Notes: generated by a model not told the origin, from the sequence alone. DNA of 64,000 bases from Rhytidiadelphus loreus (GCA_947034895.1 OX344762.1:86360981-86424980), one strand, 5' to 3'. Shown: positions 25,001 to 36,831, counted from the first letter of the stretch. Translations and numbers: made by a program.

Positions 25001-25985
25001 TAAGATTCACAAACGAACTACAAATAAACTTCACAATTTTGCTAAGAGTTACCAATAAACTAGTTGCGTACAGCTAAAAATTATTTTATCATTCACTTCA
25101 TTGATGAAAATGAAATGAATAAAGAATTTCAATTTTGTATAAGGATCTAACTACCTAATTATTTTGTTGACCAATTTTTTACTTTTCAAGTTAAAAAAAA
25201 CTTTTAACTATTAATGCATGAGTCATAATTGAATGAAGTTTGACCTCCCATTAGATATTGATTCAATAAGGCTTTCATAAAATGTTTGCAAAAAATACTA
25301 AAATTTGTAGAATTTTAAGATGGGTTAAATTTTTTTGTGGCCATATTATTTTTGTAGCACAATTTTGGATATCAATTGTTGACCCAAAGTTGTAAATATC
25401 TACAAATACATTATAACATTTGTATGATAGATTGGAGAATTAAACCTTAGATTGTTGTAGGACTCGTAGTTGGGCCTTAAATTTAAAGGACTTATTTATT
25501 TTTCTTGATGGAACCTAGTCCAAAAATTGTTGTGCAATATTGGACTTCTAAGATAGATTTTGCCCTTTTCAAGGTGTCATATGATGATCAAGTGCAACAC
25601 CATGTTGGATGACTATAGTTTGCTTGATGGTCTTTATTGCGCATTCTTGTTTGGTTTTGCTTTCAATGTTTGACATGCAACATACATTGAGTAGTTCTCA
25701 AAAACCATGAAGTGGGCTACTTAATTAGTCATGTAGGGGGGTAAGTATAAATCACATCAAATAATCTACACTAAATAGTGAAATTAGATTGTCCCTCACT
25801 AATTTCTTGACATTCTACACTATATAAATATGTACAGTTACTGTAGAAGGATGCAGTAATGTGGTAGCCATGTGCATTGCATGGGTTGTTGCATTGGTTC
25901 ATGGCTCAAGTTTAGAAAATTGCGTGTGCCTCCATTTGAACAATCAGTACGTCATGAGGTAACTTTTCTAGTGAAGGCAACCTAA
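22090..25985. other. AT-rich intergenic DNA
   Basis: No gene is supported. At 23.13-23.24 kb there is a GC-richer patch with two short hairpins: CCCGGACGTTC with a near-complement, and GTCCAATGTGGC / GCCACATCGGAC at 23190-23222. A terminus-like CACGTTTTTTCCAGTA lies at 23.43-23.45 kb. This may be a decayed CACTA relative, but I could not pair its ends. The rest shows only AT-rich sequence. Confidence 0.5.
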
Positions 25986-25989
25986 TTGT

Positions 25990-26906
25990 TTAACCCCTAA
26001 AGGATCAAGGCCTTTTTTCTGCCAGAAACACTCAAAACTGCCATACCTATAGCAAGGAGTAAAAACAATCGACACATTGTTTTTTCCACATCTAACCGTA
26101 GGATCTTACACCTAACTAGTATGAAAGTGTGTGCAAAAAATTTCAGAATTTTTGACCGCTCAGATTGCAAGATATCTGCGTTTAAAGTGGAAAAAACAAG
26201 TTTTTCAGCACATTGCCGGACTAGATTTTTTGACTTTGAACATTTTTAACTTAAAATTTTTGCACGACAGAGTTTTGAGCTTTAAATCTTTATAGTGGAG
26301 AATTGAGTTGAGATTCTAGGTAAAAAAAATATTCAAAAAAAATTTACTTATCATTCTTAAAAAAATTGTTAAGTAGAAGTAGGTATGAGATAGAAGGAAA
26401 ATCTAAAATATTCATATATTTTAAATGGAATTAAAATGCACTAATCCCAATGGTGAGATTCATGCCAAAAAAAAATTTGAAAAATTTGAAAAATTGCATT
26501 CAGAAATGAATCCTACAAGTTAATTTTTTCAAGAAGTTGCTCTAATTGCCCAAAAAACAAGAATGTCCATAACTTTCTCATAACATATCCAAATGAAATG
26601 AATCAAACCTTTCCACATAGAAAAAAATATAATCTATGAGAAAAAATAATATTAAAAAGAAAATTCAAATTTTTGTTCATTTTTTTTTGGTTGCCCGATC
26701 TGCCCGTTGTCCCCTTGTTTGAGCTTATTTGGTCATAACTATTGTTCCCGGGCACCGATTTTGAAAAAAATTATATTCCCACGAAGCTAATCAACTTTTC
26801 TACCTCAAAAAAAAATTACAAAAAATTAGGAGAAAATTTCAACCTGTAGGTACCTGCCCGAAAACGCATCTGTCCCTCGAAGGGATAATGGTCCTTTAGG
26901 GGTTAA
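25990..26906 (+). mobile_element. TTAA-flanked ~0.9-kb element (piggyBac-like), copy B
   Basis: TTAA lies at 25990 and 26903. The termini CCCCTAAAGGATCAAGG and, inverted, CCCCTAAAGGACCATTA form a TIR of about 11 bp beyond the TTAA. Length is 917 bp. The interior parallels 29171-30100 closely (CACTCAAAACTGCCAT, CGTAGGATCTT, TCCCTCGA near the end). It is non-coding and belongs to subfamily 1. Confidence 0.85.
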
Positions 26907-26950
26907 GGCAACCCAATTTCACGATTTAATGTAATGTCTATGAAGTCTTC

Positions 26951-27189
26951 TTAACCCTTTACTTCCTAAGAATTCATGATTTTAAGTTGTAGACTTTGAT
27001 TGATTGTATCGTAGAAAGTATAATCTAAATGGAAAATTTTAATATATCATTAGCTTGAGTGAAGAACATTGCATGCATTGTTTTAAATGAAATAATTATT
27101 AAAATAAATAAAAATCCCCATATAAACTCTTCAAAATTGCGAAAAAAATGTGAAGCCCAATATGGACTTCTTAGGAAGTAAAGGGTTAA
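26951..27189. mobile_element. 239-bp TTAA MITE with perfect 22-bp inverted ends
   Basis: The left end TTAACCCTTTACTTCCTAAG (26951) is repeated exactly in inverted orientation at the right end (27168-27189); the perfect match, including TTAA, is 22 bp. The interior is AT-rich and non-coding. The termini differ from the CCCCTAAA family, so this is a separate TTAA family. It lies only 44 bp from copy B. Confidence 0.85.
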
Positions 27190-28228
27190 CATGCTTGATA
27201 AGATTTTGTGCTAAAACCTCTTCAAAGTTTATGATTCTGAATCTATGAGTGGTATTCATTCCGGACATCTTCAACTCTTTTTCACCCTTCTTCCATAGGG
27301 CATTATTTTGGCATTTCCCAGACCTGACCCCAACCAACCAAGCATTGCCAAAATTTCAAACATTTGGACTTTTGGAGAAGGACAAAATGGTTGTGAAGGA
27401 CAAAATATCCCATTTTTAAGGCTTGTTGCTCAGTGCTCACTTGTGGTTGAATGCAGTCAGTCTGTTCCAACATTCAAGCTTGGGTTGGTTGCCTGGGTTT
27501 TGACCATTTCTTCGTTCATTTGTTGCAAGCGAATTGACTCCCTATTGGAAGGTCAGAGTGAAGGCCTTACCGTAAGTGATAATCCACAAGTGATTGATGG
27601 CAGGTACCCGAGCATAGTGTCCAACAGAAGTACCAATGACAGAATCAATGACGTAAGATCAAAGCTGGTATCAATTGTTCATGAAATGATTGCGTGCAGA
27701 CTCAGTCAATAACTTAAGACATAAGCTTAATAATAAGACCCACCTCACTTAAAGTAAAGTAGGAGGTCCATAAATCGCCCACCTAAGAACGAAGAACCTG
27801 AAACTGAATTTTGGGGAGGAGAAGCTTCTTGAAATATTTTTCAGTAAATTTTCCTTGAAAGACAAGTGGAATTGGTATCTAGCCCAAGTCGTTTCGTATT
27901 TTTTGGAGTTTTTTGGAATTAGTTATGAAATTTTGAAGTTGAAATGGAAAAATCACACGGCTCTAAAATCTCAAATGTACACTGTTTGTACATTACTAAA
28001 GGCTACAAAAAAAGCAATATGTACAAATAGTTCACATTTGAGGAGGTGGGTGATTTTAAAGCTTGTATGCTTTTAGAACCTCCTACCTTAAATTTCAACG
28101 GAACCATTACTATAGCTAGCACCGCCATCATTAGTATTAAAAATTCAAAACAACTTCACTTACTTATTGTACCTTATTCAATGGAAAGTTAGAATTGTTT
28201 ACAATGGACTTCTCACTTGCTATCAGAC
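27190..28228. other. Low-repeat spacer, no supported gene
   Basis: The frame at 27308-27712 (134 codons, TTG start) is the longest. It has balanced composition but no recognisable domain and no Met near its start. It might be a decayed exon; nothing confirms it. The remainder shows nothing notable. Confidence 0.4.
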
Positions 28229-28462
28229 TTAACCCTCAAAGGATGGACTAGTGACCGTGAAAATCATCCATTTTGTTACTGTGTGAATCGTTGACTTAAA
28301 AAAATTGCAAAAATATTCATCAAAGGTCAAACTACTAAAGAAGTCCTACCCTTTTCACAACAAAATTCTAAGGATGAATAGTTGCACTTCCATCCTCCTA
28401 GAAGGTAGGATTCTTTGTCATCCATTGTCATCCATACATCCCCATCGCCATTTAAGGGTTAA
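28229..28462 (-). mobile_element. 234-bp TTAA MITE (CCCTTAAA type)
   Basis: TTAA lies at 28229 and 28459. The ends are CCCTCAAAGGATGG and, inverted, CCCTTAAATGGCGATGG. Read from the right end inward, the motifs GATGGATGACA and GAATCCTTC-like segments recur at 33264-33330 and 54178-54250, so at least three loci carry this family. It is non-coding. Confidence 0.65.
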
Positions 28463-28974
28463 GCTTATCACTAAGTTATATGCGTTTTGCTTTGGGCAAT
28501 TTGTGGATCATAGATTTTTTTTAGGGAATATTTGTCAATAAATTCTCTGAACTGAAGATCCCAGCCAACTGAACTGGCTTGTGATGCCTCAAATATTGAA
28601 ATACAAATCACTGCATTAACTTACTGTATGTTTGATGGTAAACCTCACTCAATCATGTCCAGTACTAATAAGTTACTGCTGGGGCTGCCAGACTATAACT
28701 GACTTTTGCCAAATAGTGCGGCCGGAACCACGGGGCTTAGGTACACATCATCCCTAACTTTGCTCAAAAGTATTTCACACACTAAGTTAGCTTAACTTTA
28801 AATTACTCTGCAACACTCAGTCAATCAAATGTCAATTGTGACAGATGACTTGGAGCAAATCCCGGAAATGGCATGAGTTATTTGTACAAGCAGTGGGAAA
28901 AACCAAACTTACATAGCCCCCGCCATCTTACTCCACCACTGCAGATTCAAGGGAAAAAAAATTATGGAAGAAAG
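28463..28974. other. Intergenic spacer
   Basis: AT-rich to moderate-GC DNA with a CCAGCCAACTGAACTGGCTT palindrome-like patch at 28560-28580. No gene or repeat is identified. Confidence 0.5.
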
Positions 28975-29170
28975 GGTTGGGGTGAACTACCCCCCTCACT
29001 TGTCCCCCGAAGTCATTCTATGGGTGCCCATGTAAAAAAATTAAATTAAAAATTAAAAAAATATTTTGTGCTTGATTAATCTATCTATAACATCCATCCT
29101 TGCTAATTTGTCCCCTGAAAGTCATTATAGTAGTGCCTGTTTAAAAAAAGATCCCCTTTTTTGTACTTCA

Positions 29171-30100
29171 TTAACCCCTAAAGTCTAAGCCCATTTTTCT
29201 GTCAAAAACCACTCAAAACTGCCATTTCTACTGTGTTTGTCCAAAAAACAAAAAAAATACTTTTTTTGGAACTGAACCGTAGGATCTTGAACTTTACTTG
29301 TTTGAGATGATGTGTTAAGAAAATCATGAAGTTTGGCCGTACAGATTGAGAGATACGAGCATTCAAAGTTGAAAAAACAAGTTTTTTGAACACTGGACTG
29401 TAATTTCAGATGACTTTTATCTCTATTTGTGGAAAAAATGTGTACTATGGAGTTTGAATTTAAAATTTATTGTGTTGGAGAATTGAGTTGGGATTCTAGG
29501 AAAAGAAATTCAAAAAATAAAAACTTGATTTTCATACTTCAAAAAATTGTCAAGTAGAAGTAGGTTCAAGATTGAAAGAAAAACTAAATTGTTAATAACT
29601 CTTAGATGGGATTGAAATACAATAATCCCAATGGTGAGATTGTTCTAGCAAGAAAACTTTATTTTTTTCAAAAAAAAGAAATTGAAAGAAATTGAAAATT
29701 GCATTCTGAAATGAATCCTATAAGTTATTTTTTTTAAAAGATGCTTAGATTGCCCAAAAAATAAGATTGTTCATAACTTTCACATCACTAATCAAAATGG
29801 AATGAATCAAAGATTTAGGTGTAGACAAAAACATAATCTTTGAGATTTTTTGAATTTTTTGAATTTTTTTTGAATTTTTGCAATATTTTTTGTGCTGCCT
29901 GCCGAGTTCAATTCTAGTCTTTTGTGGTATAACTTTTGCTTCCGGGCATCGATTGAAATAAAAATTATATTCCCACAAAGCTTATCAGCTTTTCTATCTT
30001 CAAAAAAAGTTTCAAAAAATTAGGGTAAATTTTCAGCCTATAGGAACATGCCCGAATTCCAAATTGTCCCTCGAGAGGACAATGGGACTTTAGGGGTTAA
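29171..30100 (+). mobile_element. TTAA-flanked ~0.9-kb element (piggyBac-like), copy C
   Basis: TTAA lies at 29171 and 30097; the element is 930 bp. TIR: CCCCTAAAGTC at both ends. It splits the second of two related units: the intact relative at 29071-29105 reads ATTAATCTATCTAT across the insertion point (TTAA 29076-29079), giving an in-window empty site. The interior is homologous to copy B. Non-coding, subfamily 1. Confidence 0.9.
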
Positions 30101-30249
30101 TCTATCTATTCCACGTACCCTTGCTAATTTGGGGCCTCTAATTGCATATAAGGTAGGTACAGCCAAACGTGCCATTGATCTTAAAGCACCATCTATACTA
30201 TGTGTACATCTCTAAAATAAGTTCTGTACCTGTGTGGAAGTTTTGTTCC

Positions 30250-31168
30250 TTAACCCCTAAACGTCCAAACAACGTTTTTTGGCAACATATCGATTTTTGG
30301 GCAGCTCACCACAGATGAAGTTTTTTTGTTTTTTCTTTGAATTTTACACAATATGGGGACAAGGAGTAGCGTTAAGGCCCAACAATTTTCATAACTTTTG
30401 ACTACATGGTTCAAAAGTTATTGCATGATATGTGATTTTCAATGTTCAACGAGCAACCTGGAGAGGAAAAAAAACTTTTTTGAAATTGATTCTTTAGATT
30501 TTTATATATGTGGTAAGCTTTGAATAATTCCATTTTGATTAATGAGATGAAAGTTATAAGGAATTTTAGTTTGGATTAGTTTGTGGGTAGTTATGGAATC
30601 TCTACTCTAAAATAAACTTTGAAGTCCTTTATTTAGCTCAATTTTAAATATTTTTGGAAAAAATAAAAACTCTAGGTGTATATTGTTTATTAGAACATTA
30701 CAACCATTGGGATTGGCATTTTTCAATTCTATGGATAAATTGTTAACAATTTAGTATTTTTAACCATTCTTTACTTCTTTTTACTTACTAATTTTTTCCT
30801 ATATGTTGTACAATTCCAAATGATCTAAATTTTTTCATGCATGTAGACAACTCGACTTGAGGAATGAGTCCAAAGAGTAACCACCATTTTGAACATTTTT
30901 TCATACAAATGTGACCTTGTGAAGTGCATCTACTCATATTTTCATAGGCCAGAAAAAGGATTTTGTCACTTCAAACGTTAATATCTTGCAATCTATACAG
31001 TGGAAAATTCTGAATTTTTTTCCACATCTTCTCTAACTATTTTACTACAAGATCCTACAGTTAATTTTGTCCAAAAAAATTTTTCATCTAAAATTTGGTG
31101 CTTGTAAATGCAAGGGCAGTTTTGGAGCAGTTTTGGTGAAAACATAGTGTCTAACGTTTAGGGGTTAA
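30250..31168 (-). mobile_element. TTAA-flanked ~0.9-kb element (piggyBac-like), copy D
   Basis: TTAA lies at 30250 and 31165; the element is 919 bp. TIR: CCCCTAAACGT at both ends. The right flank continues as AACTTTTGCATACAATATCC, and the related repeat at 62495 reads AACTTTTACATATGGTATCC without an insertion. Subfamily 2, same orientation as copy A and opposite to copy E. Confidence 0.9.
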
Positions 31169-31335
31169 TAACTTTTGCATACAATATCCAAATGCCATGT
31201 TTTCTAGTGCATTGGAACCTCCTTTCACTTGCCAATAAGAACATGTGAAAATCTGACCGGTCTAATAATAGTAGATAGGCTGAGTAGCAAAAAAGTGGAG
31301 ATTTTGGGTGTACCTACCTTATGAATCCAAAGTTT
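31169..31335 (+). repeat. Dispersed ~150-bp repeat, copy at 31.2 kb
   Basis: It aligns in the same orientation with 62495-62640. Shared motifs in order: ATATCCAAATG, GAACCTCCTTTCACTTGCCAA, AAGAA, TCTAATA, TAGGC.TAGT. Copy D lies directly against its left side and appears to have inserted into this repeat. Non-coding. Confidence 0.75.
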
Positions 31336-31416
31336 GCAATTTTTGTCATGCGTCGCAAATAAAAAATTGCAGCATTTTCCATTGGAGACAAGGGAGGGGG
31401 TCAGTTCACCCCGGCC

Positions 31417-32439
31417 ATCGAAAGAGACAGATGGACCGACCTCCCCAAGAGCCCGCCAGACAGGCAGCAGTGTCAACCTTAAATTAAATTGCCTGTTCTG
31501 GAGCTCCACAAAGTGAGTAATAACTTATTAAGCTTTGGAGAGGACCTGTCAACAGTACTTTCTTAACACTGATTTTCTCCAATTTGTGCATGTGAAACTA
31601 ATGGATCAAAGTCACTGTTAGGATTTGAAACATAAGCTTACTTGAAATTTCCTGCAATGAAATTCGGTTTCATTTGAGTCTAAAAAATTTATTAATTTTA
31701 AAAATAAATGTTCTAACTTATTGGTAAAGGAAGGGCAGATTTGAGTCACCTCAAAAAAGTAGTGTAGTGTAGTCACCTCACTACATTTATTTTTTATTTT
31801 TTTGAAATGGGTATAATACAATAATATATAGCAATAATAATTCAAGATAGTGTGACTTTGGTAAAATAGTGTCACATGCACTATTGATCACAAATCAATG
31901 TATCACTTTAGCTCCATCCCTTTAGTTTGAATTTTTTTTACTATATTTAGGTACCATGCTTTATTTTTGTTTTGTACAATAAGATCTCCAAAACCATGTA
32001 GTGTGTCCCCCGGTTGTGTTCATGGTACCATTGGAAAGTTCTCATTGAGGAGGTGTCTAAGGACTTTGCTTTGTGGTGTTCCAACTCACCACAAAAATTT
32101 ATTGAATTTCAAAGTTTCTACGAATTAAAACAATTAAAACAATTAGAAATTTTATTTTTTACTTTTACTTTTGTATTATGTACACATTGTGGCACAACAC
32201 GGGACATACCATAAGTTAGTGTAAGTTAAGGTGTGGTGCTCTAAAAGCAACCACGAACACAAAGGTAGTACATTTTGCTTCCTTCAAATGAATGTAGTTA
32301 CCAACAGTGTACATTTCAAGACATAGTCACTTTCAATGCCCCGTTGCATCATTTCAACTTCAAAAAAAATCCATAACTAGCTCCACAAAGGTCCAAAAAT
32401 GATGAAACGACTTGGGTTCGATGCCACTTCCATTTTTTC
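31417..32439. other. AT-rich intergenic DNA
   Basis: No domain-bearing frame. Open frames at 31618-31881 and 32014-32214 are short and featureless. I see nothing else here. Confidence 0.5.
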
Positions 32440-33300
32440 CCCTCTTCCTCCCCCCAATTTCATTACTGAAAATTGTTTTCAAGGTGATGGAGTTTCCCCC
32501 AAATGCAGCCGAGCCCAGCTCAGTCTCTTCACCAGGTGGCTTTAAGAGCGGAGCAGACTACCTTACTACGTCCTGACACCCCAATTCACATGATGAGGCT
32601 CTGAGCCCATGTGGGTTCATGTGAGCCTCTCATCCCGTCCCCCGGGGACTTGTTCCTTTCATTGATTATTTACTGTTTTGCACTGGCAGGAGCCCCGGGG
32701 CGCCGGCCATGCCCCCCGCCAAGCCCGTGGGGTACCGCTCACCTACTTTATCGCCCAGACATTCCCTGACTCCCTTCAGTTGTTATGGACAATTGTAATA
32801 ACCGCGGTGATTGGAAGCGTATTTTCCGCATTGGCCAATGGCAAGGCAAGTGGGGATATGATGATATGAATCAATCATCCAATTTATTTCAAGACCATCT
32901 CTGCACAAATTGGGCAAGCGAGGGAAGTGAGCGAGCGAGCGAGCGAGGGATTGATCAGGTTGTCCATCCGTCGGTCCGTCCGTCTGACTTGAACTTGGGT
33001 TTCAGAAGTTAATTGATGGATTTAGCAGGTGGGCAGAAAAGATTTGCAGATTCAGCTGTCAGGATTTGGGGTGGGGTTCAAAGAGGCTCAGTCACTTGGC
33101 GGGGATGTACGGACACTCAAGGCAACCAATTGATTGTCAGGAGGAAAAAGAATGACTCATGAGAGGGAGAGAGCAAGAGCAAGAGAGTCATGCCGTTTGT
33201 GGAAAAATTCATGATGGACAAGGTGCAAACCCAAATTAATATGCAGTTGTTTGGGGGTATTGACCCTTAAACGCGGACGGACGTGGATGTTTAGCATCCG
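32440..33300. other. GC-rich low-repeat island
   Basis: GC content is well above the surroundings, with CCCCGGGGCGCCGGCC-like sequence (32690-32708), CCAAT at 32835, a GAGC tetranucleotide run (32931-32948) and GTCC repeats (32970-32984). The frames at 32678-32869 and 32785-33012 show no domain. The composition resembles the island upstream of the SPL gene, so this may be a promoter or first exon of an unseen gene, but nothing in the sequence proves one. Confidence 0.35.
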
Positions 33301-33345
33301 ATGGATGTTAGGGAATCCTTCTAGTAGGACATAAGTGCAAGTATC
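33264..33345 (+). mobile_element. Single terminus of the CCCTTAAA MITE family
   Basis: TTGACCCTTAAACGCGGACG begins a segment that parallels the right end of 28229-28462 (inverted) through GATGGATGTTAGGGAATCC. No opposite terminus was found, so this is a truncated copy, and the left flank has TTGA instead of TTAA. Confidence 0.45.
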
Positions 33346-35914
33346 ATTACAGAAATTATGAACCCCATAGAGGATCGTTAAGTTTTGATTTTCAGCACCC
33401 CGCGGTGCAAATCTAAATAAATTATATATAATTTATTTTAGATTACGTGGCTGTGGAGTAGCACTAGTAGTGCCATGTCAACTTCCAAATAGAAAATATA
33501 ATTTTTTCTTTTCTTTTCTATAATTGCACCGTTACTTTCCAAAACTTGTAGCCTCTTTGAAGCTTGAAAGTTTTCCTAATGTCATCCTCGGAATTTTGTT
33601 GTGAAATAGGGAGGTCTTCTACATTAGTTTGACTTCTAATTAGTACTTCTACTATTTTTTAAGCCAATGATTCACACGGTAATGAAAAGGGTTGATTTTC
33701 AAGGTCACTTGCTCAACCTTTAAGCAAATGGACAATTCCTATTGATAAAAGGAAGAGACCATAGAAGCAAAGGACAAGTCTTCGGTGAATTATTTTAGCT
33801 TTTCAACAACTCAATAAAATGAAACTAAAAGGTGACTAAAAAACACAACACCACAAGCCAACAACCTACCAAAGTCACTAGGTTGTAGTGGGGTTCAACA
33901 ATCAAAGAAAAATTTAAACGTTAAAAAGAAAAAGTCGTTGACAGTGGGCTTTAAAAGCAACCATTTTGAAGGTTTGGTCTGTCATTTTCATGGGCTTTTA
34001 TGAACAAGAAGATATTTAACTAATTTTTCAAAGAAAGTAAAATAGATGCGACATGTAATACAAGTGATTTTTTGTTTTTTGGAAGTATTATTGAATTACT
34101 TATGAATTTTCAAAGATTTCTATTGTAGACACCTATTTGTCTCCCAAAATTTGTTCCCTTGCAACTTGTAAAGAGATGTGGGGAAACCAATGAGAATGAT
34201 TGACTCTTGCAATAAATAACACTTTATCCTCTACATACTCAATGGCTAAAGAGGTTGATTTAAGGACCACCTCATATCCATTCTAGAGCTACTTATAGGA
34301 TTGATTTGAAGAAGATGGTCATTTTTAGAATAGACTACCTTAGATAAGCCTATCATCACCCTGATTCTCAATTTGAATATATCTTGGGGCCAACTCTAAG
34401 GAGGGCACATTTTTTCAGAGGTGTGCACTTGTGACACAAATCAAACCCAAAGTAGAATTATAATTTTCCGATCAAAATTGTAATTTTTGTGAATTTGTGA
34501 AGTAGTCTACCCTTAAATTACAAAACCGTTCATAGAGTGGAGTCATGAACACACTTGAAACAATCCATAACTGCTCTCCTATGTATCCAATAGTACTTGA
34601 AGTGTTCACCATTAAAGGATTGACACATTAGGCCTTCTTGGCATTTATTCAGTGGTTTTGTCAAAAAATGAACTAATTTGGATGAGTTTTGAACGGAATT
34701 AGGTAGCTAGTGGTATGAATTAAAAGGTAGGTTTAAAACCCCCCATCTTTTTGTTGATTTGAAACAAGAAGTGGATAGTTGACAATTTGAGTAGATTTGT
34801 AAGGTGTTGATTTTTTATTCTTGTAATAATCATGGGATACGAAAGTACTAATTTTGGTTCATATTTTGAAACAAGTGGTAATCGAGTAGTTTAAAAAATA
34901 AATAAACTTCTATGAATAGTTCTTTTTTCTTGAAAAAATATCTTTAATAAAGTATAAATTATAAATTAAAAAATAATAATTTGCAAGAGATTATTCTTCT
35001 AAGATCCTACCACATCAAGGATATAGATATAACTTGTCTGAGAAGAATAAACTATATTTTCCATATGTCAATTTCAAACAATGACATTTGTCTTTCAAAT
35101 TTCATTGTGGTAGTCATCCAATGTGTTGCTTGTGTTTTATGTTGCCATTCAAGAATCAAATAATTATCATTCAAAAATCAAACCAAATGATTATCTCTCT
35201 ATATTTATTCATGGAGTATTTTTGTGTATAAGAGCAAATAACTCCAACATGTTATGAAGACACTTTAATGAGTTGTCTATTGGGCCATTTGGAACAATCG
35301 AGAGCGTTCAGTCCTTCAATAAAAACCTTTGCAATCTATAGTAGTAATACTTGAAGAACATTATACAATTCAAATATCCTCCATCACTAATTTAATTTCA
35401 CCTTTTTCAATATTTAAAGTAAAAAACAAGATGTCAATATATATATAATGAATTTTGTAGTAAAGAAAATAAATTTTAAGATATTTGTTTTATTTATTTA
35501 CTCAAGTCATTATCGGAGGATAATTTTTTTAACTATAAAATTTACTTTTTGAGGTCAAACATATTCATACTCCTTGAACTAAGAAGATTTATGAAGGAAA
35601 GTTGTAGAAATATATATTGTAAAAATATAAGAGTATTAGCTCATGAATCTACAAATATTTAGATGGTCAAAAAAACAAAGATTGTGTATTTTAGGGACAT
35701 GTTTGCCTTCATTTGTTGTTGAAATTTGAATGTTTGGTCTTTTAGAAGTTAAAGAAGGATTAAGGTATTCAAGATGCTCCAATTCTGACATCTTTCTTTT
35801 TCACAAATCTTCTCACGTATGGACTTGAAGCAAAAAATTGTTGTTGGTTAGTTGATTATTAAGACAAATGTAGTTACTATCAAATACAATGCACTATAAT
35901 AGAAAAGAAAGTTC
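33346..35914. other. AT-rich intergenic DNA
   Basis: No supported gene, RNA or complete repeat. A palindromic AATTATATATAATT lies at 33.42 kb. Otherwise I see only AT-rich sequence with short chance frames. Confidence 0.5.
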
Positions 35915-36831
35915 TTAACCAATACAAGTTTTTGACTATATTTTCACCAAAAATGCTCAAAAACTACCATTTTTAGTATAGGTACCAAATTTTAGAAAGA
36001 AAACATTTTTGGAGATATCTAACCACAAGATCTTGTAGTATGCTAGATAGAGAAGATGTGGAAAAAAAATTCAAAAATTTCACCGTGTAGATTGCAAGAT
36101 ATTAGTGTTTGAAGTTACAAAAATCCCTTTTTTGGCCATGAAGAAAATTAGGCAGCTACACTTCACAAGGTCACATTTGTATGAAAAACTGTCCAAAATG
36201 AAGGTGCTTCATTGGATTCATTCTTCAAGGCAAGTTGGCTACATGCTTGAAAATTTTCAAATCATTAGGAATTGTACAACATATAGGAAAAAAAATGGTA
36301 AAAAGAAAGAAGTAGAGAATGGTTCAAAATACAAAATTGTTGAGAATTTAGTTATGGTCTTGAAAAATACCAATCCCAATGGTTGTAATGTAATAAACAA
36401 TCTACACCTAATTCTTTTATTTTTTTCCACAATTTTTGAAAACTGAGTTAAATAAAGAACTTCAAAAGTTTATCTTAGAGCAAGACTCGATAACTACCCT
36501 AAACTACCCGCAAACTAAAACTCCTAATAACTTTCATCTCATTAATCAAAATGGAATGATTCAAAGCTTGCCACATATATATAAATCTAGAAAATCAATT
36601 TCAAATTTTTTTTTCTTAAAATAATGATTTTTAAAGAAGTTTTTTTAATGGCCGGAATGTCCATTGATTGTTGAACCATGTAGTCAAAAATTATGAAAAT
36701 TGTTTTGCGTTAAAATCTATTCCTTGGGCACATGTTGTGTGAAGATTTAAAAGGAAAAAAAAATCCATTTGTAGTAAGCTAACCAAAATCACTATGTTGC
36801 CAAAAAATGTAGTCTAGGGCTTAGGGGTTAA
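35915..36831 (+). mobile_element. TTAA-flanked ~0.9-kb element (piggyBac-like), copy E
   Basis: TTAA lies at 35915 and 36828; the element is 917 bp. The right terminus is intact (CTTAGGGG before TTAA); the left one is mutated (TTAACCAATACAAG). The interior is the reverse complement of copies A and D throughout (ACCATGTAGTCAAAAATTAT, GTTGCCAAAAAATG). A 113-codon frame at 36105-36446 is present only in this copy and is probably chance. Confidence 0.8.

Larger units (their letters stand above)
28975..31416. mobile_element. Large TIR element carrying two nested TTAA elements
   Basis: Left end 28975-29007 and right end 31384-31416 are inverted repeats matching at 27 of 33 positions around the core GGGGTGAACT...CCCCCTC.CTTGTC. 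Two ~0.9-kb TTAA elements (29171-30100 and 30250-31168) lie inside; without them the element is about 0.6 kb. The left part holds two diverged copies of a unit containing TTAATCTATCTAT and CCTTGCTAATTTG. The same TIR core bounds the element at 48.5-49.75 kb. Superfamily unknown. Confidence 0.65.

Noticed and set aside
32678..32869. Possible first exon in the 32.7-kb GC island
   Set aside because: No domain, CTG start and no downstream exon that could be joined.
36105..36446. 113-codon frame inside TTAA copy E
   Set aside because: Other copies of the same element have no corresponding frame.
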